Source: Burhinus oedicnemus (Eukaryota; Chordata; Aves; Charadriiformes; Burhinidae). From it: a DNA stretch of 64,000 bases. The notes under the pieces are model-generated. The model saw nothing but the letters and a program-made list of their open reading frames with translations, made no database searches and was not told the DNA's origin. A program made the position numbers and the translations under genes. Where the stretch lies: positions 1,694,871 to 1,758,870 of the forward strand of contig VFFE01007644.1 in assembly GCA_008921705.1 (NCBI GenBank), given 5' to 3'. Numbering within the stretch: position 1 is the stretch's first letter; every line of letters begins with the position of its first letter. Shown in pieces: positions 38,951 through 51,575 of this stretch.

Positions 38951-40421
38951 CTCATGGTATACTAGCAGCTAAATTCTTTCTGAAAGGTAGCCCCTCATGG
39001 AACACAGCACTTACTGATGGGAAAACAAAGTTTCCTGGCCAATACTGAAGGATTTGATTGCGTTCAATACACAAGGGACAGAATACACACTTCTATGAGA
39101 TATTGTGATTAGTCTCGTATCCTGCTAAATGACAGTATTATATTTAACTCTGGTCAAATAGGGGTGGGGCGGAGTGACAAGGCGTTTACAAGTATTTTAA
39201 GTTAATATATCCCTTTAGAAGGGCCAAGGTTATTTTAGCCTCTCTTTTCCCACTGCCACTCCTTTTGGTTCGAGAGTTAGCCCTTGTGCCTTTCTGGTGG
39301 GTGGCAGAAGCACCGACAGCATCTGCTCTGGATACAAGTAACACCAGTTCTGTTCAGCGTGGTGTTCCGTGCAGATCTGTACAGACATCATTTTGCTGGG
39401 AAAATTGATGAAACACTTATGAATTTGTCTCCCAAGCATGAATTGAGATCAAGTCTTTCAACAAATGCTCACAAGCTTGGCTATTGATGCTTTCCATTAA
39501 AAAAAAAAAAAATTAAAAGGTGCCACTCAGTTCTCATAGGCTGCTGTTCCAATGTACAAGGAAAACAAAAAGAAATTAAAAACATATTTGTATCTGAATA
39601 GTGCAGAATAAATAATAAATTGCATCAGACAGTGTACAAGTTACTGTCCCTTTCTATTAGTGGTAGTTGTAGGCAGACCCAACATTACAGAATGCTTCAT
39701 TCTGCAGTTTTCCTTTAGGTGTCACATAAATTAGCCAGAAAAAATATTTAACTTTCCTCAGGAACAAGCTGTCTTTGTCACCTTGTCTTGACTTTATCTA
39801 TGTGCATTAGACTCTGCCTGACGAGTTCTTGAAGGCTCCTCAACATCAGAAACAGAAGCTTCTCACTTTAAATCATAGTTACAGCAGTGCCCAACTTAGC
39901 TGGCAAAACAGAAGGAAAACTGGCTCAACTGCAACATTCCTGAGGTCTACGTGATGAAATCCTGGGTAGATGTTAACACAGGAGCATTTTTCCACTCTCC
40001 CATTGCAACTAAAGGCCAGGGAGAAGTGACTACAGAACAAAACTTTTTAAGTGACTTTTTTATTTTAAATAAGAAATACACATTTCTCAAAACTACAAAT
40101 ATTCACAGAAATGCAATGATGACCATGAAACGTTTGGGGAACATGATTTATAACAACTTCAGAACTTTTTCTTCTATACCAAGTTCTTGCACGTGAATCA
40201 GATATGAATGTTAAGTACCTTTAAAATTACTCCTTGAAAGTACTCTTTCAAAAAAAAAAAAGCACCCACAAAACACAGATAATTCTGACTTGGCAAGACG
40301 TCTTCAAGTACATTGACTTTACAAGACTAACCATCCATCAAAAGAAGAGAGCTTTTTGGGAATGGATTTGCAGAACAGGGGGTGTGTGTGGGTGGGGGAA
40401 TGCTCATGTTGATGTTATACC

Positions 40422-40478
40422 ATCATAATGTGTTATTTATTCATGTGACGTGTTATCATCACAATGTGTTATTTTAGT
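40422..40478. repeat. Short tandem duplication, 36-base spacing
   Basis: ATCATAATGTGTTATTTA at 40422 recurs as ATCACAATGTGTTATTTTA at 40458 with one mismatch over the first 16 bases. This suggests a small local duplication. The sequence between the copies also contains a third GTGTTATC-like word (GACGTGTTATCATC). Confidence 0.7.
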
Positions 40479-41549
40479 TCTAGTATAATGCTTCCTCTTA
40501 CAAAAATGTCAAATACAAGATTTTTCTTGCAATTATTGTCTGTTTCAATAGATAAATGGAATTTGTCTTAACAATAAACAAGTTTGTAAAAGGAGTAATA
40601 GTTTCCAAAGATTAGTATATATACTTGCATATGTCTGTATAGAAATATAAGTGGAAAAAACCCTATCTGAACATTGCCTCCTTAAAATAATTCTGTATTG
40701 ACCAAAACTATTTCAAATTGTATGTACCTCTACAAGCTAAGAGATGACGAAATGCATTATGTACCTGAGCACATTCCAAAAAGAACTTTGAGGGAAAGAC
40801 AAAATCCAAACACTTACAGCTTCTTCACTCGACTTAACCATTCATTGAGTCAGAACCTGAAAGACTACTCACTGTTAACACACATTTCAGATGCAGAAGA
40901 CCGAAGTTAAAGTCTCTGCTATGTATACGATGGAATAAAGTTTGACAGCAGCCGCCCGCACCCCTGGTCAGTGCTGCGCACACTAGAGCCTTTCTTCTGC
41001 TCTCTGTCCCTCTCCTCTTCCCCACCCCACAGCAGAACAGAGCGTTCAAACCCAGTACAAAAGCTTAGGTTTCTCTGCAAAAACACTTATGTCATTCCAT
41101 CTGCCGTGACAGATGCACCACCATCCTGGTAGTTAGTGAAATATGGCAGCTACAAACAAGGCCAGAGAGACACGAACATGAACTTTGTAACCTTCCACTG
41201 GTCCATGTGCCAGAACATAGCGGTGCGTCCTCCAAGTCCCAACAAATGGCACCACAAATTCAAACCTTATAGCCTCTTCGGCTACACATTTTAAGTGTTG
41301 AAACAGAATACATTTAAGGGACATACTGAAGATTATATGTTGATAACAGCCTATCATGCAAAGAGAGGCACCCAATTTTACACTGTTACCCACATGCTGT
41401 TTTAACACCACCTGTTAATGTGTCAACACTTCACTGTACGCCGAGCTGAATCAATAGTGACCAAAATCTAGCGTTGGTGGGTACGGTGCATTGGGATATT
41501 CCCCTTTCACTGATGTGGATTGCATTCCATGTCTAACAGGTACAGCAGT

Positions 41550-41690
41550 TTGCAGTGACCTGTGCACGCGTGCGAGTAACAGGGTTGGGAAGAACGCTCC
41601 CAGCAGCTCACCGCCCGCACCACCACCGGCAGTAGCTCGCTTTCCACTACTGCTCTCTTTGGAGGCGTTCGCAGCCAAGAAATTGCCCTC
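41550..41690. other. GC-richer patch, no gene recognised
   Basis: The patch contains ACCGCCCGCACCACCACCGG and nearby CpGs. Four overlapping frames on both strands cross it (41451-41678 -, 41491-41721 +, 41507-41695 -, 41647-41835 -), a pattern of chance openness in GC-rich DNA. Confidence 0.4.
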
Positions 41691-44689
41691 TCCACATAAC
41701 TGCTTGCGTGAACATTGCTAGCTCCTTTTGTGGCCGGACGTTGGATATATGGAAACCTATCTTTAAATACAAAGGACCTACTGCATTTGAATGACCTTTA
41801 TGTGTGACGCTGTATGCGTTAGATGCACTGTTCAAAATATTGCACTGGGGTGTACGGGAGGCTTATTTCAGCTGAAGCTGTTTTACAAGAAGCGTTTTTT
41901 TTCTGATTGTGCTCCACTTCAACAGTCCATACATAATTTAAAACCAATATATTTTCAATTATTTTGAGCTCCCTAAACAAGAGATTTTTTTATGGATGTT
42001 AAATATAACCAGGTAATCATTAAAATATTGCTTGTGTTGCAATTTTTTTGCAGTTCAAAAGCAATGTTAAAATTTCTTAGTAGTAAATGAGACCTCTAGG
42101 GAGGAATGGTTAGAAACAGGTTTAATCAGATTTTCCAGAAGGAAGAAGAGGAAAAAATCCAGCAAAATAACCTTCAATTTTCCTACTTTCTTGGAATCAA
42201 AGTCAAGCCAAATAACTACCCATACTAAAGTTATTCCAACAGCAGTATGTTCCTAATTTCATGAAAAAGCACTGTTCACGTGAAGTTAACTGCATGACCA
42301 GAAGTGTTTGGTCTACATTGTCCAAAATGTTCTGGTTTGTAGTTTGACGTGACCTCATTATTACCAAATTAAATCAGAGCCTAAGATGTTTTGAAATGCC
42401 TGCCAGAAGTTACTGAACTGACAGCCTAGTAAATCATAGCTCAGTGACACCTCAGTAAGAAGTCAGAAGCAATCAGCTTTATCTTCCTCAACTAATAGTT
42501 CAACGTTCAAACTACAGTAGGCTACCAAGTGCATGCAAAAATATGTCATCTATCAAAGATCGACAGACATGTTGAGTCTCACAGGTTTCTTGTAGATATA
42601 ATGATTTCCCATTAAAATCCCATATTCGCATGCAGCAGTTCCTGGAAGTTGATTTGTTTTTTTTTTACTACAGGGGAAGAAATTGTGCATCATGCATTCA
42701 GATCACCTGCTGCTCCAATTCTGAACCACCAAGTTTTCTCTTCGCTGTTCCCTTTTACATTTCTTGGGGTAATATTTTCAAAAGCACTAAAGCAGTGAAA
42801 ATTCCTTGGCTGTTTAAGTACTTTTGAAAATGCTTCTTTTTTCATTTAAATGGGATTGATGCACTAAGAAAAGCTTGAGACAAGCTCTGAGTTTTCATAG
42901 CACACTTTGAGACTGGTAGATCTCCAACCTTGTTAAACAGTCTTACTTGCTCACAGGAGCCCCCCAAGACTACAGAACATTATTTAAATAGATGCAACAC
43001 ATGCAAGAATTTTTCTAGTTTTGGAGCCTATGCAAGTTTTCTTACCTTTGCTTTATGCATGGGTATATCAAAAGCCAGATACGTTAAATAGGACATCTTC
43101 AGAAGTCTGACTCAGAGAATCCTTTACCTCCAAGTAAACATGAGCTCCATCAGACAAGATGACAGTCAGGTTGGTCAGAAGATAAGTGTTTGCTGTCAAA
43201 ATAAATTAAACTGTCTAGAGTTCCTATTAATTTGCTTCTTGTACATTGAAGGAATTAGATCTGAGAGGCACTGAAAAGGAGAAACCTGATCAAAAATATT
43301 AATTTTGCTGTGTAAATAGCTTGAGGATCAACAGCGATAATCTCCAGAGTCAGCAGGATTTTTTTTATTTCTTTACTGAAGAAAACAATATATAGTTCTA
43401 TAAAGCTTATTTGTAGTAAATTAATTTCTTTTGATGAAACACATACGGACTTACCACCACTGCTTATGGCTATTGAGTTACACCCTTTTTAACCACACCA
43501 CACCCCCTTCCTTTTAGGGGAACAAACCAGAAGCGGCAGAATTAAAGCTACCACTGGAACTCGGATCCTTTTTGTAGTGTTTGCCATTTACAGGTGTATT
43601 TCCAGGTAAATTGTGTAAGAAGACTCAGTGTCCCATCTTCTCTGTGAAGAAATTGTTTCTAACCAAAAAGTCTGCTAAATTTGAGGGAAGGAGTAAACAT
43701 TTCATTTGGTGCAATCCAAAAGTTGTGCAATCAGATATTTTCACATCATTTTGACGTTTAAGCAGTATATTAGCTGCCATAAGCAGTGACATTGGCTTCT
43801 GGACTACATCTGCTGCTGTCCAAGCAGGGATGATAAAACACAGAACCAAAAAACAGATCAAAAAAATATACCCAAAGTCTAGGTTATTTAATAGTTTTAG
43901 TTTTGCTTATCATATCCACAAAAGATATTGAAATCACCTTCTTTTCCAATTATTTCCAGGCAGAAAATTTTCTAAATAAAGAAATCTTCATGTAACCACA
44001 CTTTTCTTACTGTTTCAAACAGTAAGAATTCTCTCTCCTATGGAAAAATGATGCCACCATTTGACTGAAGACATTCACCGGCTAGTAGGATGGTCAAACT
44101 TCTCCAAGCATGTTATGTACTTCAGAACAAAACTGGGAGTTAAAATTCTTCCCATTTTTTAGATTCCTCTTCAGTGCTTTCCCCTATTGAACACAGGGAT
44201 CACAGTAGATATTTAGTCCATTACATTAGCTGTTGCCTTCCTCTCTTAATATTGTATTGGTAAATTTAGTGAGCATGAAGTGTTCTGGTAAGGATCCCCA
44301 GCAGTGACACTTGGCATTGGGATTTGCTGATGTGAAATCAGCTTTACTACACACACGCAGTTTTAAGACTGGATCTTATGAAATTAGCTGGAGATATGCT
44401 CTGCAGTTTCATGCTGGTTGATTTATTTATTCTTTAAAAAGCTTAACATACAGTTCTGAAAAGTAATAGTCAGCATGGCAACTTCTTACTCAACAGATCT
44501 CTTCTCTGTGTGCATTCAATCAGTTCTGCTGACTAACTTGCCAAAACCCAAGTTTTGCTGGCCTAGTGTTCCAAGTCCCAAGAGCATGCCTGCAACGAGC
44601 CAAGCTAAGGCTAGACCCATTTCACACCGAAGACAAGGGAAATCTCAATCAGTGAAAGGAGGAAGACAAAAATTAGGAGTTCAGGATAG

Positions 44690-44718
<29 letters not shown>
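44690..44718 (+). repeat. A29 homopolymer run
   Basis: Twenty-nine A bases form the longest homopolymer seen here. No AATAAA lies in the 40 bases upstream and no gene copy is recognisable, so a retropseudogene tail is not supported. It gives the poly-lysine end of a spurious frame at 44475-44741. Confidence 0.95.
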
Positions 44719-44721
<3 letters not shown>

Positions 44722-46721
44722 TATTTAGGGAAGAACTGTGAAGAGCGGACAGAGAGAGAATGGTGAATCAGGACCTGGTTAAAAACCAGAATGAAGACAT
44801 TAGAAAGAGCATAACAAACCTGGAAGGATGTATAATTTAAAAGCAAAAACAGACAGAGGAGAGAAACAAAAGGACGACTATAACATTCTTCAAATACAGT
44901 GATAAACCAAAGTAATATATATCTATGTTGCTAGCACAGAAGAAACAGGAGAACTGGAAAGAGAAAAACACACATGCAAGTAGTCCATAAATTATTTTGC
45001 AAGGTATGGTATTATTTTATAGGAAATTTAATGCTAGGATGTTACAATAAATAATCCAATAAATATTAACATTACTATATGGGATAGAATAAGCTGCGAT
45101 TGGAACATATACTGAAGTTCATGGAGGGCAGGGAAATACCTAAAGCAGGGCTGGTGCATTTGGGGAAGAATAAAGCAAGCTAGAAAGCTATCTTTGGTAC
45201 TGTAAATGACATCAGTTTCTAAAATATGCATCAAATGGAATACTGGAGAGATGAAAAAGGCCCCTCTTCAGCAGTAAACTCTAACCCTGCTGCCAAGACG
45301 GAATGCTAGGGAAACAGCTACGTATGGGTAGCTAACTGCGGAGCTGGCTTCTCTTCTTTGCCTTGAGGGATGCTTCCCTAACTACGAGCACCATTTATTT
45401 TTCATCTAGCCTCAATGAGCAGAAAGTGATATCCTAAACAGGCAGTATAATTTGTTCCACTAAGAGACAGAAGATTTGCTCCATGAGTACTAAAGATTAT
45501 ACTCCTAAACTACCTGATTTAATGTTTATTTTACCAAAAATCAGGCACCTCAGTGAAAATAAGGCAGTGAATGTAAGTCTTCTGAATGTCTTGGGGAAAG
45601 TTTTTTCAGGCTGAGAGCATGACCCGAAAGGACCTGTACAGTTACAGCTGGTGAAATACTACAGTATTTGTTACTATTATCACAGAACTCCTGCATTTGA
45701 TTTAATACTACTTAGGACTCTGTTTAATCCTTATTTCTGAGTATTAGAACAACTGCTAGCTATCTCTCATTAATAGAAAAATAAATGCTTCCCACGCTTA
45801 CACAAAATTATAACCTAGATAAACCTTTTTCTAGAGGTTGCTATCAGCAGACTGCATCCTGTATGTTATGCACTATGTTACAGTGTGTTTTACAGCATTA
45901 TGTACAGTTGAAACTTAAAACCACAGAAAAAAAAGAAATCATCCAAAGCAAGAAAGAGTCATATAACTTGGTTTTCAAAGCTCATGTTCCAAAAGCAAGC
46001 TGACCAATAGTAGATTTCATAAACAAGCCATGAGCCAAATACTAGTTCTAACATCCTTGGCACAAGCTTGTAACTGCAGAGTATATGAAAAGAACTTAAA
46101 ATCATTAGGTGTATGTACAGATGTATGCAATATGGACTGTACCTAAAACCCACCGAAAAATAGTGGTGTTATCATTCAATAACTATTAAAACATTAAGGA
46201 ATTTTGCATTATTAATCAAACACTAATAAGTCATCAGAAGACATGTAAGTGGTTATATGTGTGTGTATATACATATAAAAATGAACTCATGCTTCCTGAA
46301 ACAAGCCCCAAGATGTAATCCTTTGTCTGTCTTAAAACTTTCTAATTTGTTTTGTAATTTTTGTAGTCCATTTTCTCAGAATTGAGGCTGGAAAAAAAAG
46401 CAGATATAGATAAAGAACAATGAACCTAAAATAATTCATGTCAAGTCTCTCTTAAAGAAAACAATTCAAACCTCATTTTGAAAAACATGGAGGTGTTACC
46501 CAAGTTTCACCTGGTATGTCAAGCTGATTTGATATTTAACATTCAAAGTAAACTAAACAGTGCAAACAAGCTTCCTTTAGAACTGGAGATGAAAAGTAGA
46601 TAGAAGCTTATTGATTCAATGAAACTACCATTTTAGTACAAAGTTCAGCTTTAAACTTCAACCAGAATGACTGCAATGGGGAAAAGGTTATTTATTAAAA
46701 ACATACACGAGTTTATTTTTT

Positions 46722-46774
46722 GGGATGATGGGGGGATGACACTGGGGGGGGTGACAGATACTTGGGTGGACACA
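46722..46774 (+). other. G-rich patch, possible long-loop quadruplex
   Basis: G runs of 3, 6, 8 and 3 bases lie at 46722-46724, 46730-46735, 46744-46751 and 46764-46766, with gaps of 5, 8 and 12. A GCGGGGTGGGGG stretch follows near 46809-46820. The motif is G-rich but exceeds the standard loop limit. Confidence 0.5.
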
Positions 46775-47155
46775 AGTGGTGAATTCTGGTTTTATAAGAA
46801 AGGAAAAGCGGGGTGGGGGACACAACCACACCAACACACCAAAATGCCTTTTTCTTAAGAGTCTTTTTTCTTCTGTTTACTTGACCTATCTAGACCAAAT
46901 GCATTTGGATGAGTTCTGTACAAGTTATCAAGCCTGCAAATGTTTAGCGGCTCACCTTGAACTACTTCCTCCAAACTGCTGGAACAGCTTTGCTTGTTGA
47001 AGGCTAGGAAGCAAATGCTATGAATTTGCTAAAATTGTAAGTTTCCAAGGGAAGAATGGGGGGCAAGAGAAGGACGTTACTCTATAAGGTTCCGATTCTA
47101 GCAAGATTTTAAAATCCACTGCTACCAGCTTGACATCCAGTAGCCAGAATACAAG

Positions 47156-47178
47156 AAAAAAAAAAAAAAACAACCACA
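47156..47178 (+). repeat. A15 run with short A/C tail
   Basis: Fifteen A bases (47156-47170) are followed by CAACCACA. Confidence 0.9.
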
Positions 47179-49591
47179 AGGCCTACCAAATCAGTACCCA
47201 AAGTTACAGCAGTGAATAACTGCAACCTATAAATTGCTGAATACAAGTAATTTAGTGTTATTAAACAGTAAGTACTTTCAACATAGGAATTGCTATTTTT
47301 AATGAAATTTCCTAAGCTGGTTACGTAGGTATCAGGCTACAGGACTACCTGAACAGGGTAGAGACATAAGCAGACAATTTGATCATCATTGCAGCACTTT
47401 CAAAGTCTTTTTTCTGGGTACAGATTATACAGACACAGAACTGCTCTCTGTCGCACAAGTGATTTCAGATGGGAACACCGGGGAATGCATACAGAAAGCC
47501 CAATCACCCACAGATTATTTCAGATTCAAGCTGTGTGTTCCAAACATTGATCCATTCTATTTTTCAATTTTGGAGCAATGTATTGCTTATTTAAAAAGAG
47601 AAAAGTCAATATGTGCATATCTATATATACGTATATACGTATGTACATTGTGTTTTTAAATTCTTGCTCAGAAAAACGAAACACTGAACCAAATGTAACA
47701 CAACTTAAGCATTACTAAATTCCTTGTCTTTTTCTCCATAAAAGTGACATAAGTGGGAGTCACTGGATACATGTGCACTTGAGTAACTTGGCAGATACTC
47801 GCTCTAGGCTCAGTGTCTGACACAAAAATCTCACAGCCCTCCCTCTCAGATGTTCTTTAAGTTGAGATGAATGTCCATGACAGCGTTCACCAAAACTCAG
47901 ATAACAAGGACTGAACTAGTCCCTCCTGACACAGGCCATTGTTTCCAGAGTTCACTGCCCACACTTTCCAACAGATGGCTAACAAATCTTGCATTTCAAG
48001 AGTTTGTCTTACTTCATATTTAGATAGCAAGTTTCTTCCAATTCGTACTATCCTCTTTATGGGTCTGTACACAGGAGAATACAATAGCTTTCAACTCCCA
48101 ATTGTATATCAAAAATTACTGATAAATAAGAACATACTTGAATATTACATCTGTGAAAATGCACGATATTGAACTACAAGTTGTAGTATCAGAAAAATTA
48201 AGTCTGTTTATGCATCAGCTGAAGAAGATTCTAGCAGTTTTTCCTGTATACTGTTTTGGAAAAAGCAACATGAGGAAAATTACTGGTTCATTACCAAGTC
48301 TTTCAGCTTCCCACAATACTCCACAGTATATTTCTCAAGAACCTAGTACGCCCTGTCAGTGCTACCCGGAACTGACGGCTGTATTTGTAATGTACAATTC
48401 CCAGCCCGGTGAGATAGAGCATTGGAAAGTCGATGAAAGCTATAGTTACTCATCAGTCCTCAAGAACTAGTTTTAATATGAATTTGCACACAAACCCCAT
48501 GATATATCCTCTTGACGAACAAAGTCTGTTCAGGAAATTATGGGTCTACATATTTGAAAAGCAGAATGCCTGCTTTGACGACAGCATATTTATAATGAAA
48601 AAAATGTAACAGAAGGGACAAATTTCATTAGCAACTAGCACAATGGGAAAGTATTTTGAGAATCAAAGTCCTTTTCAGAGAGAACATAACCTTTCATGCT
48701 ACCAAATTCAGTGAGGAAGGGGGTGATCTACTGATTAACCACCGACATAGCTATTGAAAGCTGACACAGGGTCAGCTGTAGTAACTGCTGTATCCAGTTT
48801 GCCTCATACAAAAGTAAACTTCTGGCATTATTACTGTGTGTGTGCACTATACTTATGGCTTTTGCTACTTACTTAGGTCCTTTTTCTTTTCATACAAGGC
48901 ATATATTCTAGACACGACAAGATTTCTTGATTTAAAAAAAATAAACCAGCTAGGCTTTCCAATCACATTACATAGAAACATGAGGGATGGACAGTAAATA
49001 ATATTATTTCAGAGCTTTCAAATCTATAAATCAAGGTTATATATTCAGCTCCTGTTTTAAGATAGGATAGCTTTCTTCACTACTTCTCTTGGTTCTTCCG
49101 AGATTACAAACAGGGAATTTATTTCCTGAGCCGCACTGCAGGAAAAAAAAATAAATTCTTTTAAAGGTATTGCTGTATCGAAAGAGCATGCCTGATCCTG
49201 TGGTAGGTTTTGTCACTAAAAATCTGAAGCGATTGCAAAACTGAGGAACGCTGGTAATTGGAATCCTTCACATACGTCACTTCGGATCACACCAGATCAT
49301 CTTAGCAAACCACCGAGCCCCACGAAGCAGAGAGAAACAAGAACTTCTCAAAATGAAGCACCAATTCCTTCGATGAAAAACTCCTGGCCGACTTGAAATC
49401 TGTCAAGACACCTACGAGGGAGGACTGCCTGTGTAACTTCAGATCACGTGCTTATCCTCTAACCATTTACTCACAATCTTAAATTAATCTTTCCAGTATT
49501 TTACCTGGGATTGATGCTAGACTAGTCCCTAAATCCCTGGACATTTACCATCTAAGGATATTAATACTTGTCCTTTCAGGACCTGAAGGCT

Positions 49592-49618
49592 CCCCCAACC
49601 CCCCTATTATTCCCCCCC
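49592..49618 (-). other. Strict G-quadruplex motif on - strand
   Basis: On the + strand the C runs are C5, a 2-base gap, C6, a 7-base gap and C7. The last run can supply two CCC blocks separated by one base. The - strand therefore fits the usual G3+N1-7 quadruplex pattern with loops of 1, 7 and 2. A T10 run follows at 49619-49628. Structure in cells is an inference. Confidence 0.7.
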
Positions 49619-49628
49619 TTTTTTTTTT

Positions 49629-51484
49629 AAATTTGTTTTAAACAACAGATGATACTGATTCCAAGAGCTTTCAGCTTACTCCTAACAACTAATCTCAGCC
49701 TGCTGATTTAAACATGTTCAATTTTACCAGGCTTATGCCTCACTCTTTCCTTTCCTAGAGATAGCATGTTTATTCATAAGGTAACGACAAATGCACTCTT
49801 CATCATTGGATATAAAGCACTGAAATAGCAATTTAGACCTTTGCTTGTTCTGCATTGCTCTTTTTTCCTTTCACGGTTTGTTGCTTCATTTTAGAAGGAA
49901 AGGTGCTGAAAGCAAGTATCCAGAAAAAACTTCATTCTGTAAAGTTCACCCCAAAATTATATCACAGACCAATTATAGTAACATTAAAGACTAATTATAG
50001 CCATTATTGTAGAAAGTTTTACTTTTTCCAGGGATTATCTGCTCTGGCAAAGAAGGGTACCAACCAAGGGCAGCCAGAGAAAAAGGATGCCCCAGTAAAA
50101 TACTTCAATAATAGGTAGATAAAATATGTGAGAATAGATTGTAACTAGCATATATGAAAAATCTTAAACCACATCTCATTGGGTATTTTTGCTTATGAAG
50201 TGAAAGGAATAAAAGCCCATCTGCTAAGTAATAACCAATTCTGCATTAAATACATGCATATTTTGTCTGATTACAGTGGACTGATTTTTTGAGATAAAAA
50301 GAGAGAAAATTTTGAATGAGCCACAGAAGACCTTTTGAACCACGAGAAATAAAACAGATGTAGCCAATAATGAGATTGGGCTGTAACCAGTTCTGTGACA
50401 CTATTGCAGAACTTTCCTAAGAGACTACAGTGCTTACACTGCTTGCCATTAATAATAGTAGAAGAAAAATCTTACATTAAAAATTGTGTAATTAAAAAGA
50501 GATGAAGTCGCATGCAAGGAATAAACATACTAACTTTTTTATTTTAGATGCTCAATTGCCAATCCAGAAAGATTTTCCTGACACGTATACCTGAATTACC
50601 TCTGCGAGTATTCCGAGTAGTCAGAACGTGTATCCGACCACATGGTTAGTCTTGCAGTACCCACAGCATGCCAGACAGTTAGTGATGCCTGAGGACACAG
50701 ACGAGTTATTATTTTATGTTCACATTTTAAGCAAGCACCTCTATGTCCTGGTAAGGACAGAATCTTTTCCAGGGAAGTTCCTTCAAGTGCCAGCAGCATT
50801 TTTGAGGTTTTGGAAAAAAACTTATGTCCTAACTGGGGCGGGGAGGGTGGGGTGGCCGAAATACAGTCTGGTAAAGTAAGATATTGCTTGTTTTGAAATG
50901 CAGATTAATATCTTCCTTATCAGTTATTCAGAATTTGCTTTCATTTTTGAATAAACTGGGTTTCTGATTAAGCTCTCCACTAGAAGAAACAAGTTCAAAC
51001 AAGTCAACGTGCAACATCCCCTTATTGGTTTTTGCTTCCTTTTTGTTCAGGCACCTAACTTTAATGATTAGATGCAAATGAGCAGCCACATTTGAGGAAA
51101 AGGGATCTGTAACTGAAAGTTCTACTTATAGCATCTTAGTAAGTAATTTGACTGTTCTCAGAACTGAGTACGTACACAGATAAAGATTAAGTCCAAGAGC
51201 AAGTTATTTTTTTAACCCACGGTGTGTTACAATCTTAACCCTCCACCTGGATGCTTGCTTCATTTAGAAAACTTGGGGCTGTCATGTTTTTAGGTCTGCA
51301 GACATTATCTTTTCTCACTCAAAATGGTCCCAATACAGAAGCTCAAACTGCTCAGAACAACCTTTCCTTACCCAAACAAGCTGTGAAATTCATAGTTCAT
51401 TAAGTATTTCAAAACCGTTTTATCCATTCCAAACAGAATGAGACTATATTGCAGTTTGGACGACTTGCATGCAAGGGCTTAACC
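49629..51484. other. Gene-free AT-rich stretch
   Basis: No gene or repeat recognised. Two opposite-strand frames at 50596-50879 overlap one another. Confidence 0.6.
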
Positions 51485-51575
51485 ACTCCTAGATGTTAAC
51501 AATAACTTTTGGCAAGTCAGTTAGCTGCTTCCCTCAGTTCATCCTTTACTGAAGACTTATAAATACTGCCATAGC
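51485..51575 (+). mobile_element. MIR-like SINE fossil
   Basis: The stretch 'actcctagatgttaac', 'ttttggcaagtcagttagct', 'gcttccctcagttcatcc', 'ataaatactgcc' matches the order and spacing of the MIR core and 3' half: lack of the tRNA part, then the 'ttgggcaagtcacttaacct' block, the 'cctcagtttcctcatctg' block and the 'ataatactgcc' block. Both ends fade gradually, as expected for an old copy. Confidence 0.52.

Larger units (their letters stand above)
35891..44689. other. Gene-free stretch with GC-richer patches
   Basis: Outside the GC patches, the A runs at 36909-36921, 39499-39512 and 40250-40261 and the 40.4 kb duplication, no repeat or gene is recognised. The interval near 36.7-36.9 kb is raised as a possible conserved non-coding block. 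Confidence 0.6.
44719..49591. other. Gene-free AT-rich stretch
   Basis: There are short alternating T/A-G/C-A patches near 46258-46279 and 47620-47645, too short to call microsatellites. The 110-codon frame at 48138-48470 shows no domain. Confidence 0.6.

Noticed and set aside
44475..44741. Lys-rich frame ending in a poly-A run, considered as a processed pseudogene
   Set aside because: No polyadenylation signal before the A29 run, no parent protein recognised and no target duplications seen.
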